Positions 45,868 to 54,957 of a DNA stretch of 64,000 nucleotides are shown here, one piece after another. Position 1 is the first letter of the stretch. Each line of letters begins with the position of its first letter. The DNA is from Holophagales bacterium (GTDB lineage: Bacteria; Acidobacteriota; Thermoanaerobaculia; Multivoradales; JAGPDF01): contig CP064972.1 in NCBI GenBank assembly GCA_016699405.1, positions 2,821,501 through 2,885,500 of the forward strand, in the 5' to 3' direction. A program made the translations under genes and the position numbers. The notes beneath the pieces were generated by a model, which made no database searches, was not told the DNA's origin, and saw only the letters and a list, made by a program, of their open reading frames with translations.

Positions 45868-46824
45868 ATGGAGACCGGAAACAACGTGATGGCGGAAAGA
45901 CACGGTGCGACCCGCGGGGTTCGCGCCGACGAAGGTTGGCCGGCGGCCGAGCTGCGCGGGGTGACGAAGCGCTTCGGGCGCAACGGCGAGGTGGTGGCGC
46001 TCGACGCGCTCGACCTCGCCTTTTTTCCAGGGCAGGTGACGGCGCTCCTCGGTCCGAACGGTGCCGGCAAGACGACCGCCGTACGGCTGCTGCTGGGGCT
46101 CGCCTGGCCGACGTCCGGGGTTGCTCGTCTCTTCGGGACCGATCCTCGCGACCCGGCGGCGCGACAGCGGCGCGGTGCCATGCTCCAGACCGGCAAGGTG
46201 CCGGAGACGCTCACGGTGCGTGAGCACGTCAAGCTCTTCTCGAGCTACTATCCGGCGCCGCGCCCGGAGCCGGAGACGCTCGCCGTCGCCGGCCTCGAAC
46301 AGCTCGCCGACCGCCGGTTCGGCGAGCTCTCCGGCGGCGAGCGCCAGCGCGTGCTCTTCGCCCTGGCGATCTGCGGTGCCCCGGAGTTGCTCTTCCTCGA
46401 CGAGCCGACGGTCGGCCTCGACGTCGAGACGCGCCGCGCCCTCTGGGGGCAGATCCGCCGGCTGTCGAGCGAAGGGGTGGGGATCGTCCTGACGACCCAC
46501 TACCTCGAAGAGGCCGACGCGCTCGCCGATCGCGTCGTCGTGTTGCATCGCGGCCGTGTGCTGGCCGACGACACCCCGAGCGGGGTGAAGCGGCGTGCTG
46601 CCGGTCGACGGGTGCGCTGCTTCACGCGGCTCGACGAGCGCGAGCTCTCCGCCCTGCCCGGCGTGCGCTCGGTGGCGCTCAAGCAGGGCGCGGCCGAGCT
46701 GCTCGCCGAAAACGCCGATCCGGTGGTGCGAGCCCTGCTGGCCGCCGATCCCCACTTGTCCGGCCTCGAAGTGACGAGCGCCGGGCTCGAAGAGGCGTTT
46801 CTCGCGCTCACGCAAGTGGCCTGA
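45868..46824 (+). CDS. ABC transporter ATP-binding protein
   Basis: A 318-residue ATPase of the CcmA/DrrA type. Walker A GPNGAGKTTAVRLL, Q-loop MLQTGKVPETLTV, signature LSGGERQRVLFAL, Walker B LLFLDEPTVGLD and switch LTTHYLEEAD. A C-terminal extension of about 80 residues is usual for drug or lipid exporters. GGAGGACGAGCG precedes the ATG. The permease gene follows by 23 bases, and a DesK/DesR-like pair follows that, an arrangement common for antibiotic or envelope-stress exporters. Confidence 0.93.
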   Translation: METGNNVMAERHGATRGVRADEGWPAAELRGVTKRFGRNGEVVALDALDLAFFPGQVTALLGPNGAGKTTAVRLLLGLAWPTSGVARLFGTDPRDPAARQRRGAMLQTGKVPETLTVREHVKLFSSYYPAPRPEPETLAVAGLEQLADRRFGELSGGERQRVLFALAICGAPELLFLDEPTVGLDVETRRALWGQIRRLSSEGVGIVLTTHYLEEADALADRVVVLHRGRVLADDTPSGVKRRAAGRRVRCFTRLDERELSALPGVRSVALKQGAAELLAENADPVVRALLAADPHLSGLEVTSAGLEEAFLALTQVA

Positions 46825-46847
46825 CCGAATCGATTCCGGAGGACGTG

Positions 46848-47642
46848 ATGAACCGACCCATGACCCGTGCGGCGGCCCCCGGCCTGCCGCGTCTCTATGC
46901 GCTCGAGGCCTGGACCGAGCTGCTCAAGACCCTGCGCTTGTCCGCCTTCGTCGTGCCGACGCTGAGCTTCCCGGCGATCTTCTACATGCTCTTCGGCGTC
47001 GTCTTCCGCCAGGGCAACGGCGGCAAGATGGCAGGAGCGGCGACCTACCTGCTGGCCACCTACGGCGCCTTCGGAGTGATGGGAGCCGCCCTCTTCGGCT
47101 TCGGCGCCTCGATCGCCATCGAACGCGGCCAGGGCTGGCTAGAGGTCAAACGCGCCAGCCCGATGCCACTCGGCGCCTACTTCGCGGCGAAGCTGGCCAC
47201 CTCGCTCGCCTTCGGCGCGATGGTCGTGGCGCTCCTGTCGCTGCTCGCCGTCACCCTCGGCGGCGTCGAGCTGCCGCTCGCGCGATGGGCTCTCCTCGCT
47301 CCCACACTGCTCGCCGGCGCGCTGCCGTTCGGCGCCCTTGGCCTGGTCATCGGGCTCACCGCCGGGCCGAACTCCGCCCCGCCGATCGTCAATCTCATCT
47401 ACCTGCCGATGGGCTTCTTCTCCGGTCTGTGGATTCCGATCCGGATGCTTCCGTCGTCGGTGCGGTGGATCGCCGACGGCCTTCCGGCCTTTCATCTCGG
47501 CGAGCTGGCGCTTGCGGCGGTCGGGCTGCGTCCCGACGAGCCGATCGCCGGCCACGTCATTTTTCTGCTCGTGTTCACGCTCGTCTGTCTCGCCCTGGCC
47601 GGATGGAGTTGGCGCCGGAGCGAAGGGAAGACCTACGGTTGA
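46848..47642 (+). CDS. ABC-2 type transporter permease
   Basis: A 264-residue membrane protein with six helices, e.g. FVVPTLSFPAIFYMLFGVVF, TYLLATYGAFGVMGAALFG and NLIYLPMGFFSGLWIPI, the last being the conserved segment of ABC-2 permeases. It pairs with the ATPase just upstream. GGAGGA sits five bases before the ATG; a GTG one codon earlier is possible. Substrate unknown. Confidence 0.9.
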   Translation: MNRPMTRAAAPGLPRLYALEAWTELLKTLRLSAFVVPTLSFPAIFYMLFGVVFRQGNGGKMAGAATYLLATYGAFGVMGAALFGFGASIAIERGQGWLEVKRASPMPLGAYFAAKLATSLAFGAMVVALLSLLAVTLGGVELPLARWALLAPTLLAGALPFGALGLVIGLTAGPNSAPPIVNLIYLPMGFFSGLWIPIRMLPSSVRWIADGLPAFHLGELALAAVGLRPDEPIAGHVIFLLVFTLVCLALAGWSWRRSEGKTYG

Positions 47643-47694
47643 GCGGCGCCGGTAGACGAGGCGGATCGAACTGGCGGTAAGCTCGGTCGAGTCG

Positions 47695-48825
47695 ATGCGA
47701 ATCCGGCTGCTTCCCGCAGGACACCCGATGGGCTGGGCGCCCTACGGCTACCTCGTCTACCTGGCGTTCTTCGTCATCCCGCCGGTGCTCGGGCACGCGA
47801 CGCTCGCGCAGTGGGCGGTGACGCTCGCCGCGCTCGCCCTCTTCCTGGTTCTCTACTTTCGCGCCTACTGGGTTCACGGACGCCGCGTTCTGCCTTACGC
47901 CTGGGCCATCGCGGCGCTCGGTGCGGCCCTGATGCCGTTCAACTCCGGAGCGGCCGGCTTTTTCATCTACGCGGCGGCCTTCGCCGGCGAGATCGAACCG
48001 GTCCGTGTCGCGCTGCGCTGGGTGGTGGCGATCGCCGCGGCCGGCGCCGCCGCCTCGATCGCCTTGAACGCCACGCCGTGGACCTGGCTTCCGGCGGCCG
48101 TGATGCCGCTTCTGATCGGGGCGACGAACGTGCACTACGCCGACTCGCGCCGCGCCAAGGACCGGCTTCTGCGTGCCCAGGCCGAAGTCGAGCACCTCGC
48201 GCAGGTGGCCGAGCGGGAGCGCATCGGACGCGACCTGCACGACCTGCTCGGGCACACGCTCTCGCTCGTGGCGCTCAAGTCGGAGCTCGCCGCCAAGCTC
48301 GCCGATCGTGACCCGGAGCGCTCGCGTGCCGAGATCCGGGACGTCGAACGCATCGCGCGCGAGGCGCTGGCGGAAGTCCGCGCCGCGGTCGAAGGCTATC
48401 GTTCACGAACCTTGATCGAAGAGCTGGCCGCGGCCCGGGCGGCCTGTCGCGCGGCGGGCGTCGTCCTCGAGGCGGAGCTCGCCCCGCCGCCCCTGACGAC
48501 CGCGGCCGAGAGTGTGCTCGCCATGGCGTTGCGGGAGGCGGTGACGAACGTCGTCCGACACGCCGGAGCCCGGCACTGCCGGGTCTCCGTGCGGGCAGAC
48601 GAGGACGGTGTCTGTCTCGAAGTCCGCGACGACGGCTGCGGCGGGCTCGCCGGCGAGGGGCGGGGCCTCTCCGGGATGCGTGCTCGGCTGGAGAAGCTGG
48701 GCGGCCGGCTCGAGCGCGACGGAAGCGCGGGCACCTGTCTGCGGGCGCGGCTGCCGCTCGAACGGGGGCCATCGTCTTCGGCCGCGGCGTCCTCGCCCGC
48801 CCTGCCGGTGGCGCAGACCTCATGA
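47695..48825 (+). CDS. DesK-like sensor histidine kinase
   Basis: A 376-residue kinase of the HisKA_3 family. The N-terminal part (about 15-145) has five or six membrane helices and no large sensor domain, so it may sense the membrane itself or the neighbouring transporter. The phosphoacceptor is H182 in ERIGRDLHDLLGHTLSLV. The ATPase domain has ALREAVTNVVRHAGA (N box) and VRDDGCGG and GRGLSGMRARLEKLGG (G boxes). The stop overlaps the regulator start as ATGA. Confidence 0.92.
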   Translation: MRIRLLPAGHPMGWAPYGYLVYLAFFVIPPVLGHATLAQWAVTLAALALFLVLYFRAYWVHGRRVLPYAWAIAALGAALMPFNSGAAGFFIYAAAFAGEIEPVRVALRWVVAIAAAGAAASIALNATPWTWLPAAVMPLLIGATNVHYADSRRAKDRLLRAQAEVEHLAQVAERERIGRDLHDLLGHTLSLVALKSELAAKLADRDPERSRAEIRDVERIAREALAEVRAAVEGYRSRTLIEELAAARAACRAAGVVLEAELAPPPLTTAAESVLAMALREAVTNVVRHAGARHCRVSVRADEDGVCLEVRDDGCGGLAGEGRGLSGMRARLEKLGGRLERDGSAGTCLRARLPLERGPSSSAAASSPALPVAQTS

Positions 48826-49427
48826 TCCGCGTCCTCCTTGCCGAAGACCAGGCGATGGTGCTGGGAGCCCTCGCCGCGCTGCTCGAGATCGAGCCCGATC
48901 TCGAGGTCGTCGGGCGGGCGCCCGACGGCGCCGCCGCGCTCGCCGAGGCGGAACGGCTGCGACCCGACGTCGTCGTGGCCGACATCGAGATGCCGACGAT
49001 GACCGGGCTCGAGCTCGCGACGGAGCTGCGGCGGAGGGGGCATCGGTCTCGCGTCGTGATCCTCACCACCTTCGCTCGTCCCGGTTACCTGCGGCGTGCG
49101 CTCGAGGCCGGAGCGACCGGCTATCTCCTCAAGGACTCGCCCTCGGAGCGGCTTGCCGACGCGATCCGCCGCGTCCATGCGGGCGGTCGCGCCATCGACC
49201 CCGAGCTCGCCGCCGAAGCGTGGGCCGCCGAGGTCGATCCGCTCACCGATCGGGAACGGCAGGTGCTCCGGCTGGCCGGCGACGGTCGCAGCAGCGCCGA
49301 GATCGCCGCCGAGCTCGGGCTCTCCGAAGGGACGGTCCGCAACTACCTCTCTGAGGCGATCGGCAAGCTCGGGGCCGGCAATCGCGTCGAGGCCGCGCGC
49401 GTGGCGCGGCGGCAGGGCTGGCTCTAG
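48822..49427 (+). CDS. NarL/DesR family response regulator
   Basis: A 201-residue regulator. Receiver domain with acidic pair in LLAEDQAMVLGA, phosphoacceptor D54 in VVADIEMPTMTG and conserved Lys in YLLKDSPSERL. The LuxR-type helix-turn-helix is LTDREROVL-like: LTDRERQVLRLAGDGRSS followed by EIAAELGLSEGTVRNYLSEA. It is coupled by overlap to the kinase and probably controls the upstream ABC exporter. Confidence 0.94.
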   Translation: MIRVLLAEDQAMVLGALAALLEIEPDLEVVGRAPDGAAALAEAERLRPDVVVADIEMPTMTGLELATELRRRGHRSRVVILTTFARPGYLRRALEAGATGYLLKDSPSERLADAIRRVHAGGRAIDPELAAEAWAAEVDPLTDRERQVLRLAGDGRSSAEIAAELGLSEGTVRNYLSEAIGKLGAGNRVEAARVARRQGWL

Positions 49428-49570
49428 AGGACACCCCGGCGGGCGTCGCGGTCGGCCGGGGGGTGGGCGAGCGCGACACGTCGAGATCTCGGGGCGCGAT
49501 GGACCTCGAGAGCGGATAGGCTCGACCCTTGGGTCGGCTCCCGTTCGAGAGCCCGTCCCCGGAGGTCGCC

Positions 49571-51742
49571 ATGGCCGCAGTCGCGTCGAACCGATCGAGT
49601 CGTCCCTGGCGAGCTGTCGCCGGCACGTGGATCGTGGGCCTCGTCGGGTTCGCCGGCGGGTCGCGAGCCGGTGTCGTCGACTGCGGCGTGACGATCCCGC
49701 CAGCGACGAGCGGCCTCTGCAACTTCACCGCCGGCAGCAACGGTGCGCTGCGCTATCGGGGCGCGATCATCACGCCGAAGAAGACCTACCTCGGGGCGCA
49801 GCTGATGATCGCGCCCGACGGCACGGTCGACTGCGTCGACTGCGACTGCTCGGCCTCGCCGTTCGCCGCCGCAGCCGCCAAGCTCGACTGTGCCCAGGGC
49901 GTCGCGACACCGGGGCTCGTCGATGCGCTCGATCTGCTCGACGGCTCCTACGTCCCGCCGCTTGCCGACACCGGGGAGCGCTACGACCACCGGCACGACT
50001 GGCGGACGGGGGCGCGCGGTCACACGGCCCTCGCGCTGCCGGCCGCCGCGTCGCTCGACGCCAGGCGGTTGGCAGAAGCGCGGCTGTTGCTCTCCGGCGT
50101 GACGAGCGTCGTCGGTGGCAGCAGCGGCGTCTCCGGCCTGGTGCGGAATCTCGACGACCCCGCCAATTCGGGCCTGCCGGGTGCCGCCGCCGTGACCTTC
50201 ACGTCGTTTCCTCTGGCGGATTCGGCTGGCGCCTTTCCGCCTCCGGGCACCTGCGGCTATCCGGGCTTCGACGGACCGACGACCGGCCGCCCGTACTGGG
50301 CGACCGTCGCCGAGGGGACGGACGCCGAGGCGCGCAACGAGCTGGTCTGCCTGTCGGACGTCGGCGGGTCGATTCCCGGCAGCCACAACGTGCTTCCGCA
50401 TCCGGCGGGGGTGACGCTGGTTCACGCCCTGGCGCTGAACCCTCCCGACGTCTTCGAGCTCGCCGGACAGACGATACCGGCCTCGGTGGCGTGGACGCCG
50501 CGCAGCGATCTGCGGCTCTACGGCCAGACGACGCCGGTCACCATGCTGGCGCGATTCGGTCTGCACGTCGCGCTCGGCACCGGCTGGAGCCCGACGGGCT
50601 CCCGCGACATGCTGCGCGAGCTGCGATGCGCCGCCGATTTCAACCGGGACTACCTCGCCGGGTTCTTCGACCCGGAGGCGTTGCTCACGGCGGCGACGCT
50701 CGACGGTGCGGCGGCAGCGGGCGCCGCCATCGCGGCGCGCCTCGGCGAGCTCGACCGCGGGCGGGTGGCCGACGTGGTGATCTGGGACGGAACCGGCAAG
50801 CAACCGTTCGACGCCGTGCTCTCCGCCGAGCCGCGCGAGGTCGCCCTGGTCCTGCGCGGCGGCGTGCCGATGACCGGCGACGCCGCTCTGGTCACCGCCC
50901 TCGGTGGCGACGCGAGCGTCTGCGACGATCTGGTCGTCTGTGGGCGCGCCAAACGGGAGTGTGCGCGGCGCGACCTCGGCGTTTCGCTCACCCAGCTCCT
51001 CGGCTCGGCGAGCGGATACGCGACGACCCTCGTCTCCTGCGGCGTCCCGGCGGGTGAGCCGACCTGCCGGCCGTCGCGCGGCGAGCCGGACGGTGTGCAG
51101 TACAGCGGCGAGCGAACCCTCGCCGACTGGGACGGCGATGGAGTGGCCAACGGAGACGATCTCTGCCCGGTGGTGTTCGATCCGCCGCGTCCGCTCAACG
51201 GCAACTTGCAGGCCGACTTCGACGGTGACGGCAGGGGCGACGCCTGCGACCCCTGTCCCTCCGCCGTCGATCCCGCCGAGTGCGGGCTCACTGCCGGGGC
51301 GGATCTCTCGGTGGCGCTGAGCGGTCCGGGGACGGCGCACCCGGGCGATCTCGTTCACCTGACTTCGGTCCTGACGGCGGGCGGAGGCGGCCCGACCGCG
51401 GAGGCCCGTCTGTTCGTCGCCACGCCGGCGGCGCTCTCCGGGTTGACCTGGAGCTGCTCGCCGCTCGCGCTGTGCCCGGCGGCGAACGGCAGCGGCGCGG
51501 TCGATCTCTGGGTCGACCTCGCGTCCGGCCAGTCGGTGACCGTGCAACTCGACGGGGCGCTCGACCCAAGCCTCGAAGGGAACCTGCTCGTCCTCGCCCA
51601 TGCCCAGGTCGGCGAGCTCGAATGGGACCCCGATCCCTCCGACAACACGGCAGCGCTCGCCATCCGGGTGCGCTTCAATGCCGTGTTCTCGGGCGGTTTC
51701 GAGAGCGGAACGCCGGCCGGTTGGTCCGCTGCTTTCCCTTGA
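49571..51742 (+). CDS. Secreted amidohydrolase-like protein lacking metal ligands, with Ca-binding repeats
   Basis: A 723-residue exported protein. The signal peptide includes WIVGLVGFAGGSRAG. Residues about 30-430 follow the amidohydrolase plan, but the HxH metal motif that normally follows PGLIDAH is GLVDALDLL here, and the usual LGTDWSPSG reads LGTGWSPTG, losing the aspartate. So hydrolysis by the usual mechanism is unlikely. Residues about 515-575 hold thrombospondin type 3-like repeats (DWDGDGVANGDDLCP, DFDGDGRGDACDPCP). A DUF11-like beta domain follows, ending FSGGFESGTPAGWS. TAGGCT at 49517-49522 is a candidate -10. GGAGG precedes the ATG. Confidence 0.72.
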   Translation: MAAVASNRSSRPWRAVAGTWIVGLVGFAGGSRAGVVDCGVTIPPATSGLCNFTAGSNGALRYRGAIITPKKTYLGAQLMIAPDGTVDCVDCDCSASPFAAAAAKLDCAQGVATPGLVDALDLLDGSYVPPLADTGERYDHRHDWRTGARGHTALALPAAASLDARRLAEARLLLSGVTSVVGGSSGVSGLVRNLDDPANSGLPGAAAVTFTSFPLADSAGAFPPPGTCGYPGFDGPTTGRPYWATVAEGTDAEARNELVCLSDVGGSIPGSHNVLPHPAGVTLVHALALNPPDVFELAGQTIPASVAWTPRSDLRLYGQTTPVTMLARFGLHVALGTGWSPTGSRDMLRELRCAADFNRDYLAGFFDPEALLTAATLDGAAAAGAAIAARLGELDRGRVADVVIWDGTGKQPFDAVLSAEPREVALVLRGGVPMTGDAALVTALGGDASVCDDLVVCGRAKRECARRDLGVSLTQLLGSASGYATTLVSCGVPAGEPTCRPSRGEPDGVQYSGERTLADWDGDGVANGDDLCPVVFDPPRPLNGNLQADFDGDGRGDACDPCPSAVDPAECGLTAGADLSVALSGPGTAHPGDLVHLTSVLTAGGGGPTAEARLFVATPAALSGLTWSCSPLALCPAANGSGAVDLWVDLASGQSVTVQLDGALDPSLEGNLLVLAHAQVGELEWDPDPSDNTAALAIRVRFNAVFSGGFESGTPAGWSAAFP

Positions 51743-51891
51743 CGACGAGGCCCCGGGCTGCGGGAGGAGCGCCGAGGGGACGCGATGCGAGGGCTGCGTC
51801 GCCGCAATGCGGCAAAGCGGGCTAGAATCTTCCTGGTTCGAGCGGGGTCGCGGCGCTTCGGCCAGGCTCGAGATTCGACGGGGGAAGACCG

Positions 51892-53649
51892 ATGACGAGC
51901 GTGCAGCCCATCGTCCGGCGGGTGCTCTATTTCGGCAGCAGCAGGAAGCTCGCAGACAGTTTCCTCGATGCCCTCACCGGGGCAGCCGAGTACTCGGTGC
52001 GTCGGGAGCGCGGGCGTGCCGCAGTCACCTGCGGAGCCACCTCCTTCGAGCTCGAGCTGCACCACGACGTGCGCTCGGCGCACGAGGCGTTGCACCGTGG
52101 CTACTTCAACCTCGTCCTGCTCGACCTGCGCGAGCCGGTCCACGGGCCCGGCAAGGCGGCGCGCGAATACGAGCGCGGGATCGCCCTGCTCGAAGCGATG
52201 GACGGCGAGCCGGACATCGAGCGTCGCTATGCCTTTCACCGCATCGTCGCGCTGGTTGCCGGCGCCGACCCCGAAGAGGTCGACGACCGCATCGCCGCGC
52301 TCGGTGCGCGGGGTGTCGGACGGGTGTTGCGCGATCTCTCCTCCTGCTACCTGAATCCCGCCTGCGACCGGCTGCCGAAGCGGCAGGAGTTCGCCCGCCG
52401 CGTGATCGGCGAGCTCGAGCGGATCCTGGCCAATCGACGGCCGGGCAAGCTGGCGCTCTGTGCTTCGGGCGGCGGCATCACCGGGCTCTACTTCGAGCTC
52501 GGTGTGCTCAAGTGCCTGGAGGACTGCTGCTCGCCCGGGGCGCTCAACGCCTTCGATCTCTACTTCGGCATCAGCGCCGGGAGCGTCGCCGTCGGCATGC
52601 TGGCGAACGGCTACGCGGTGGGCGAGTTCATGGCGGCGATCTCGGGCGAGCCCGGAGGCAGGATCCCGCAGGTCGACCTGAACCTGCTCGACACCTCGCA
52701 CCTCGACGTGCGCGGCCTGACGGCGCCGTTGCGCCAGCTCTTCACCATCGCCGGTCACGGCGCCGCCGAGCTGCTGCGTGGCCGGCTGCCGTTCTCGCTC
52801 GAATCGCTCGTCTTCGAGTACGGGGACCTGATCCATCCGCCGTTCTGCACCGACGGGTTCGAGGACCTGATCCGGCGGAGCTTCTCGCGCCCGGGTTGCA
52901 CCAACGACTTCCGCGAGCTGCCGCGGCGCCTCTTCGTCGGCGCGACCGACCAGGACCTCAAGGAGCACGTGCTCTTCGGCGAGGCGCCGCACGACCACGT
53001 GCCGATCAGCCGGGCGATCCAGGCGTCGATGAGCCTCAACCCGGTCTTCTCCTCGACCGAGATCGACGGCCGCTACTACGAGGACGGAGCGGTGACCCGG
53101 ACCTCGAACTTCGGCGACGCGATCCGCAAGGGTGCGAACCTGATCTTCGCCCTCGACCCGCTGGTGCCCTACGTCTCGAAGCGGCCCGGTTTCGCGCGCG
53201 GCCGCGGCGTCTTCTACAACGCCGACCAGGACATCCGCACCGTCTCCTACACGCGCTACGAGAACACGCGCAACTCGGTGCTGCGCAGCCACCCCGAAGT
53301 CAGTCTCTATACCTTCCTGCCGGCCAACCAGCTCCGGCGGACGCTGTCGGTCAACCCGATGGATCACCGGCTCTATCTGGAGATCTGGCGCGGCGCCTAC
53401 ATCAGCACCTTGCGGCGGATCCACACGTTGGGCTACCGCATGCGCGGCGACCTCGCGGCGCACGGCATCGGCTTCGACACCTCGGCGGCGGATGCGGTCG
53501 CCGAGCGCCTGCAGGCGACGCGCAAGCCGAAGCTCGCCGACTTCTTTCCGGAGGGTCGTGTGGAGGTGCGGATCCCCGCGCCGCTCGCACCGCTGCGTCC
53601 GGTGCGGCGCTCGTCGCGGCGGGCGGCGCTGGCCGGCAGTGCGGCGTGA
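51892..53649 (+). CDS. Patatin-like phospholipase with N-terminal receiver-like region
   Basis: A 585-residue protein. The first ~150 residues resemble a response-regulator receiver (VLYFGSSRKLADSFLDAL, YFNLVLLDLREPV), with an LLDLR segment where the phosphorylated Asp strand would be. The patatin domain (about 185-480) has the oxyanion loop CASGGGITGLYFELG, nucleophile S228 in FGISAGSVAVG and catalytic D398 in YYEDGAVTR. It should hydrolyse acyl esters of lipids. TAGAAT at 51823-51828 is a candidate -10. No signal peptide. Confidence 0.83.
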   Translation: MTSVQPIVRRVLYFGSSRKLADSFLDALTGAAEYSVRRERGRAAVTCGATSFELELHHDVRSAHEALHRGYFNLVLLDLREPVHGPGKAAREYERGIALLEAMDGEPDIERRYAFHRIVALVAGADPEEVDDRIAALGARGVGRVLRDLSSCYLNPACDRLPKRQEFARRVIGELERILANRRPGKLALCASGGGITGLYFELGVLKCLEDCCSPGALNAFDLYFGISAGSVAVGMLANGYAVGEFMAAISGEPGGRIPQVDLNLLDTSHLDVRGLTAPLRQLFTIAGHGAAELLRGRLPFSLESLVFEYGDLIHPPFCTDGFEDLIRRSFSRPGCTNDFRELPRRLFVGATDQDLKEHVLFGEAPHDHVPISRAIQASMSLNPVFSSTEIDGRYYEDGAVTRTSNFGDAIRKGANLIFALDPLVPYVSKRPGFARGRGVFYNADQDIRTVSYTRYENTRNSVLRSHPEVSLYTFLPANQLRRTLSVNPMDHRLYLEIWRGAYISTLRRIHTLGYRMRGDLAAHGIGFDTSAADAVAERLQATRKPKLADFFPEGRVEVRIPAPLAPLRPVRRSSRRAALAGSAA

Positions 53650-53664
53650 CGGCCGGCGCGCGGC

Positions 53665-53997
53665 TCAGGGCTCGCGTTCGACGACCACGGCGGTGCCGTA
53701 GCAGAGCACCTCGCTGACGCCTTGCAGAACCTCGGTGGCGTCATAGCGGATGCCGACGACCGCGTTGGCACCGAGCTCGGCGGCGTGCCGCAGGAGCATG
53801 TCGAATGCCTCGGCGCGCGTGCGCTCGCAAAGCTCGGTGAACAGCGTGATGTTGCCGCCGATCAGTGTCTGCAACGAGCCGCCGATCGTGCCGAGTATCG
53901 AGCGTGAGCGTACGGTGATGCCGCGCACGACGCCGAGGTTGCGGACGATGCGGTGGCCGGGCAGGTCGAAGGTGGTGGAGGTCATCGTGCTGGTCAT
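53665..53997 (-). CDS. YbjQ/UPF0145 family protein
   Basis: A 110-residue protein of the YbjQ (putative heavy-metal-binding) family. Diagnostic stretches are VVRGITVRSRSILGTIGGSLQTLIGG, which is shown here only by its ends VVRGITVRS and LQTLIGGN, then RAEAFDMLLRHAAELGANAVVGIRYD and YGTAVVVE. It probably forms a pentamer or decamer; its cell role is unclear. It converges on the patatin gene and diverges from the first kinase. Confidence 0.9.
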   Translation of the reverse strand: MTSTMTSTTFDLPGHRIVRNLGVVRGITVRSRSILGTIGGSLQTLIGGNITLFTELCERTRAEAFDMLLRHAAELGANAVVGIRYDATEVLQGVSEVLCYGTAVVVEREP

Positions 53998-54073
53998 CGG
54001 ACAGTCTCCCTGGATGATGCGTACCAGTATCGCAGGTCCGTCGGAGTGCGGCTCGGGTGGGCCGCGCCTGGCG

Positions 54074-54079
54074 TAGCAT
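54074..54079 (+). promoter_or_regulatory. TAGCAT element before kinase 1
   Basis: TAGCAT ends exactly 39 bases before the GTG at 54119. The same hexamer stands at the same distance before the other two kinase genes, although the sequence between differs. Confidence 0.5.
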
Positions 54080-54108
54080 CCGTCGCAGCGCTGCGTGGTG
54101 AGAGCTCC

Positions 54109-54957
54109 GGGGGAACGGGTGTCGGATCTGATCGGTCGTCGAGTGGGCCACTACACCGTGCTGGAGCTGTTGGGCCAGGGCGGGATGGGTCAGGTGTACG
54201 TGGCGCGTGACGAGCGACTGGGTCGGAAGGTGGCGCTGAAGGTGTTGCCGCCGGAGCTGGCGACGGCACCGGAGCGGCTCGAGCGGTTTCGTCGCGAGGC
54301 GCGCTCGGTGGCGGCGCTGCACCATCCGAACATCGTGACGATCCACTCGGTGGAGGAGGTGGACGGCCTCCACTTCCTGACGCTGGAGCTGGTGCGCGGG
54401 CGTCCGCTCGATCGGCTGATCGCGCCGGGCGGGCTGGGTCCGGAGCGTCTGGTGTCGATCGCCGTGCCGTTGGCCGAGGCGCTGGCGGCGGCGCACGCAC
54501 AGGGGATCATCCACCGCGACCTGAAGCCGAGCAACGTGATGCTGACCGACGAGGGTCAGGTGAAGATCCTCGACTTCGGCCTGGCGAAGGCGGCGAGCGG
54601 CGAGTCGCGGGACGGGTCGCGTCTGGCGACGGCGGGCGAGTCGATGACGCAGACGGGGATGGTGCTGGGGACGCTGCCGTACATGTCTCCGGAGCAGCTC
54701 GAGGGGCAGCCGGTGGACCACCGGACGGACCTGTTCTCGCTCGGCGTGCTGCTGTTCGAGCTGGCGGTGGGGAAGCGGCCGTTCGGCGGCGACAGCCTGG
54801 GGGCGCAGATCGCCTCGATCCTGCGGGACACGCCGGATCTCGAGCGCGAGGAGCTGCCGCGCCCGCTGCGCGCGATCCTCGGGCGTTGCCTGGCCAAGTC
54901 GGTGGACGAGCGCTACGCCAGCGCCTCGGAGGTGGCGGCGGCGCTCCGCGGTTGGGG
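54109..54957 (+). repeat. 849-bp near-identical repeat, copy 1 (kinase domain)
   Basis: This segment matches 59779-60627 at 846 of 849 positions by direct reading. The three differences (near 54469, 54580 and 54590) are all synonymous. Identity starts 10 bases before the GTG and ends abruptly after GGTTGGGG. Confidence 0.95.
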
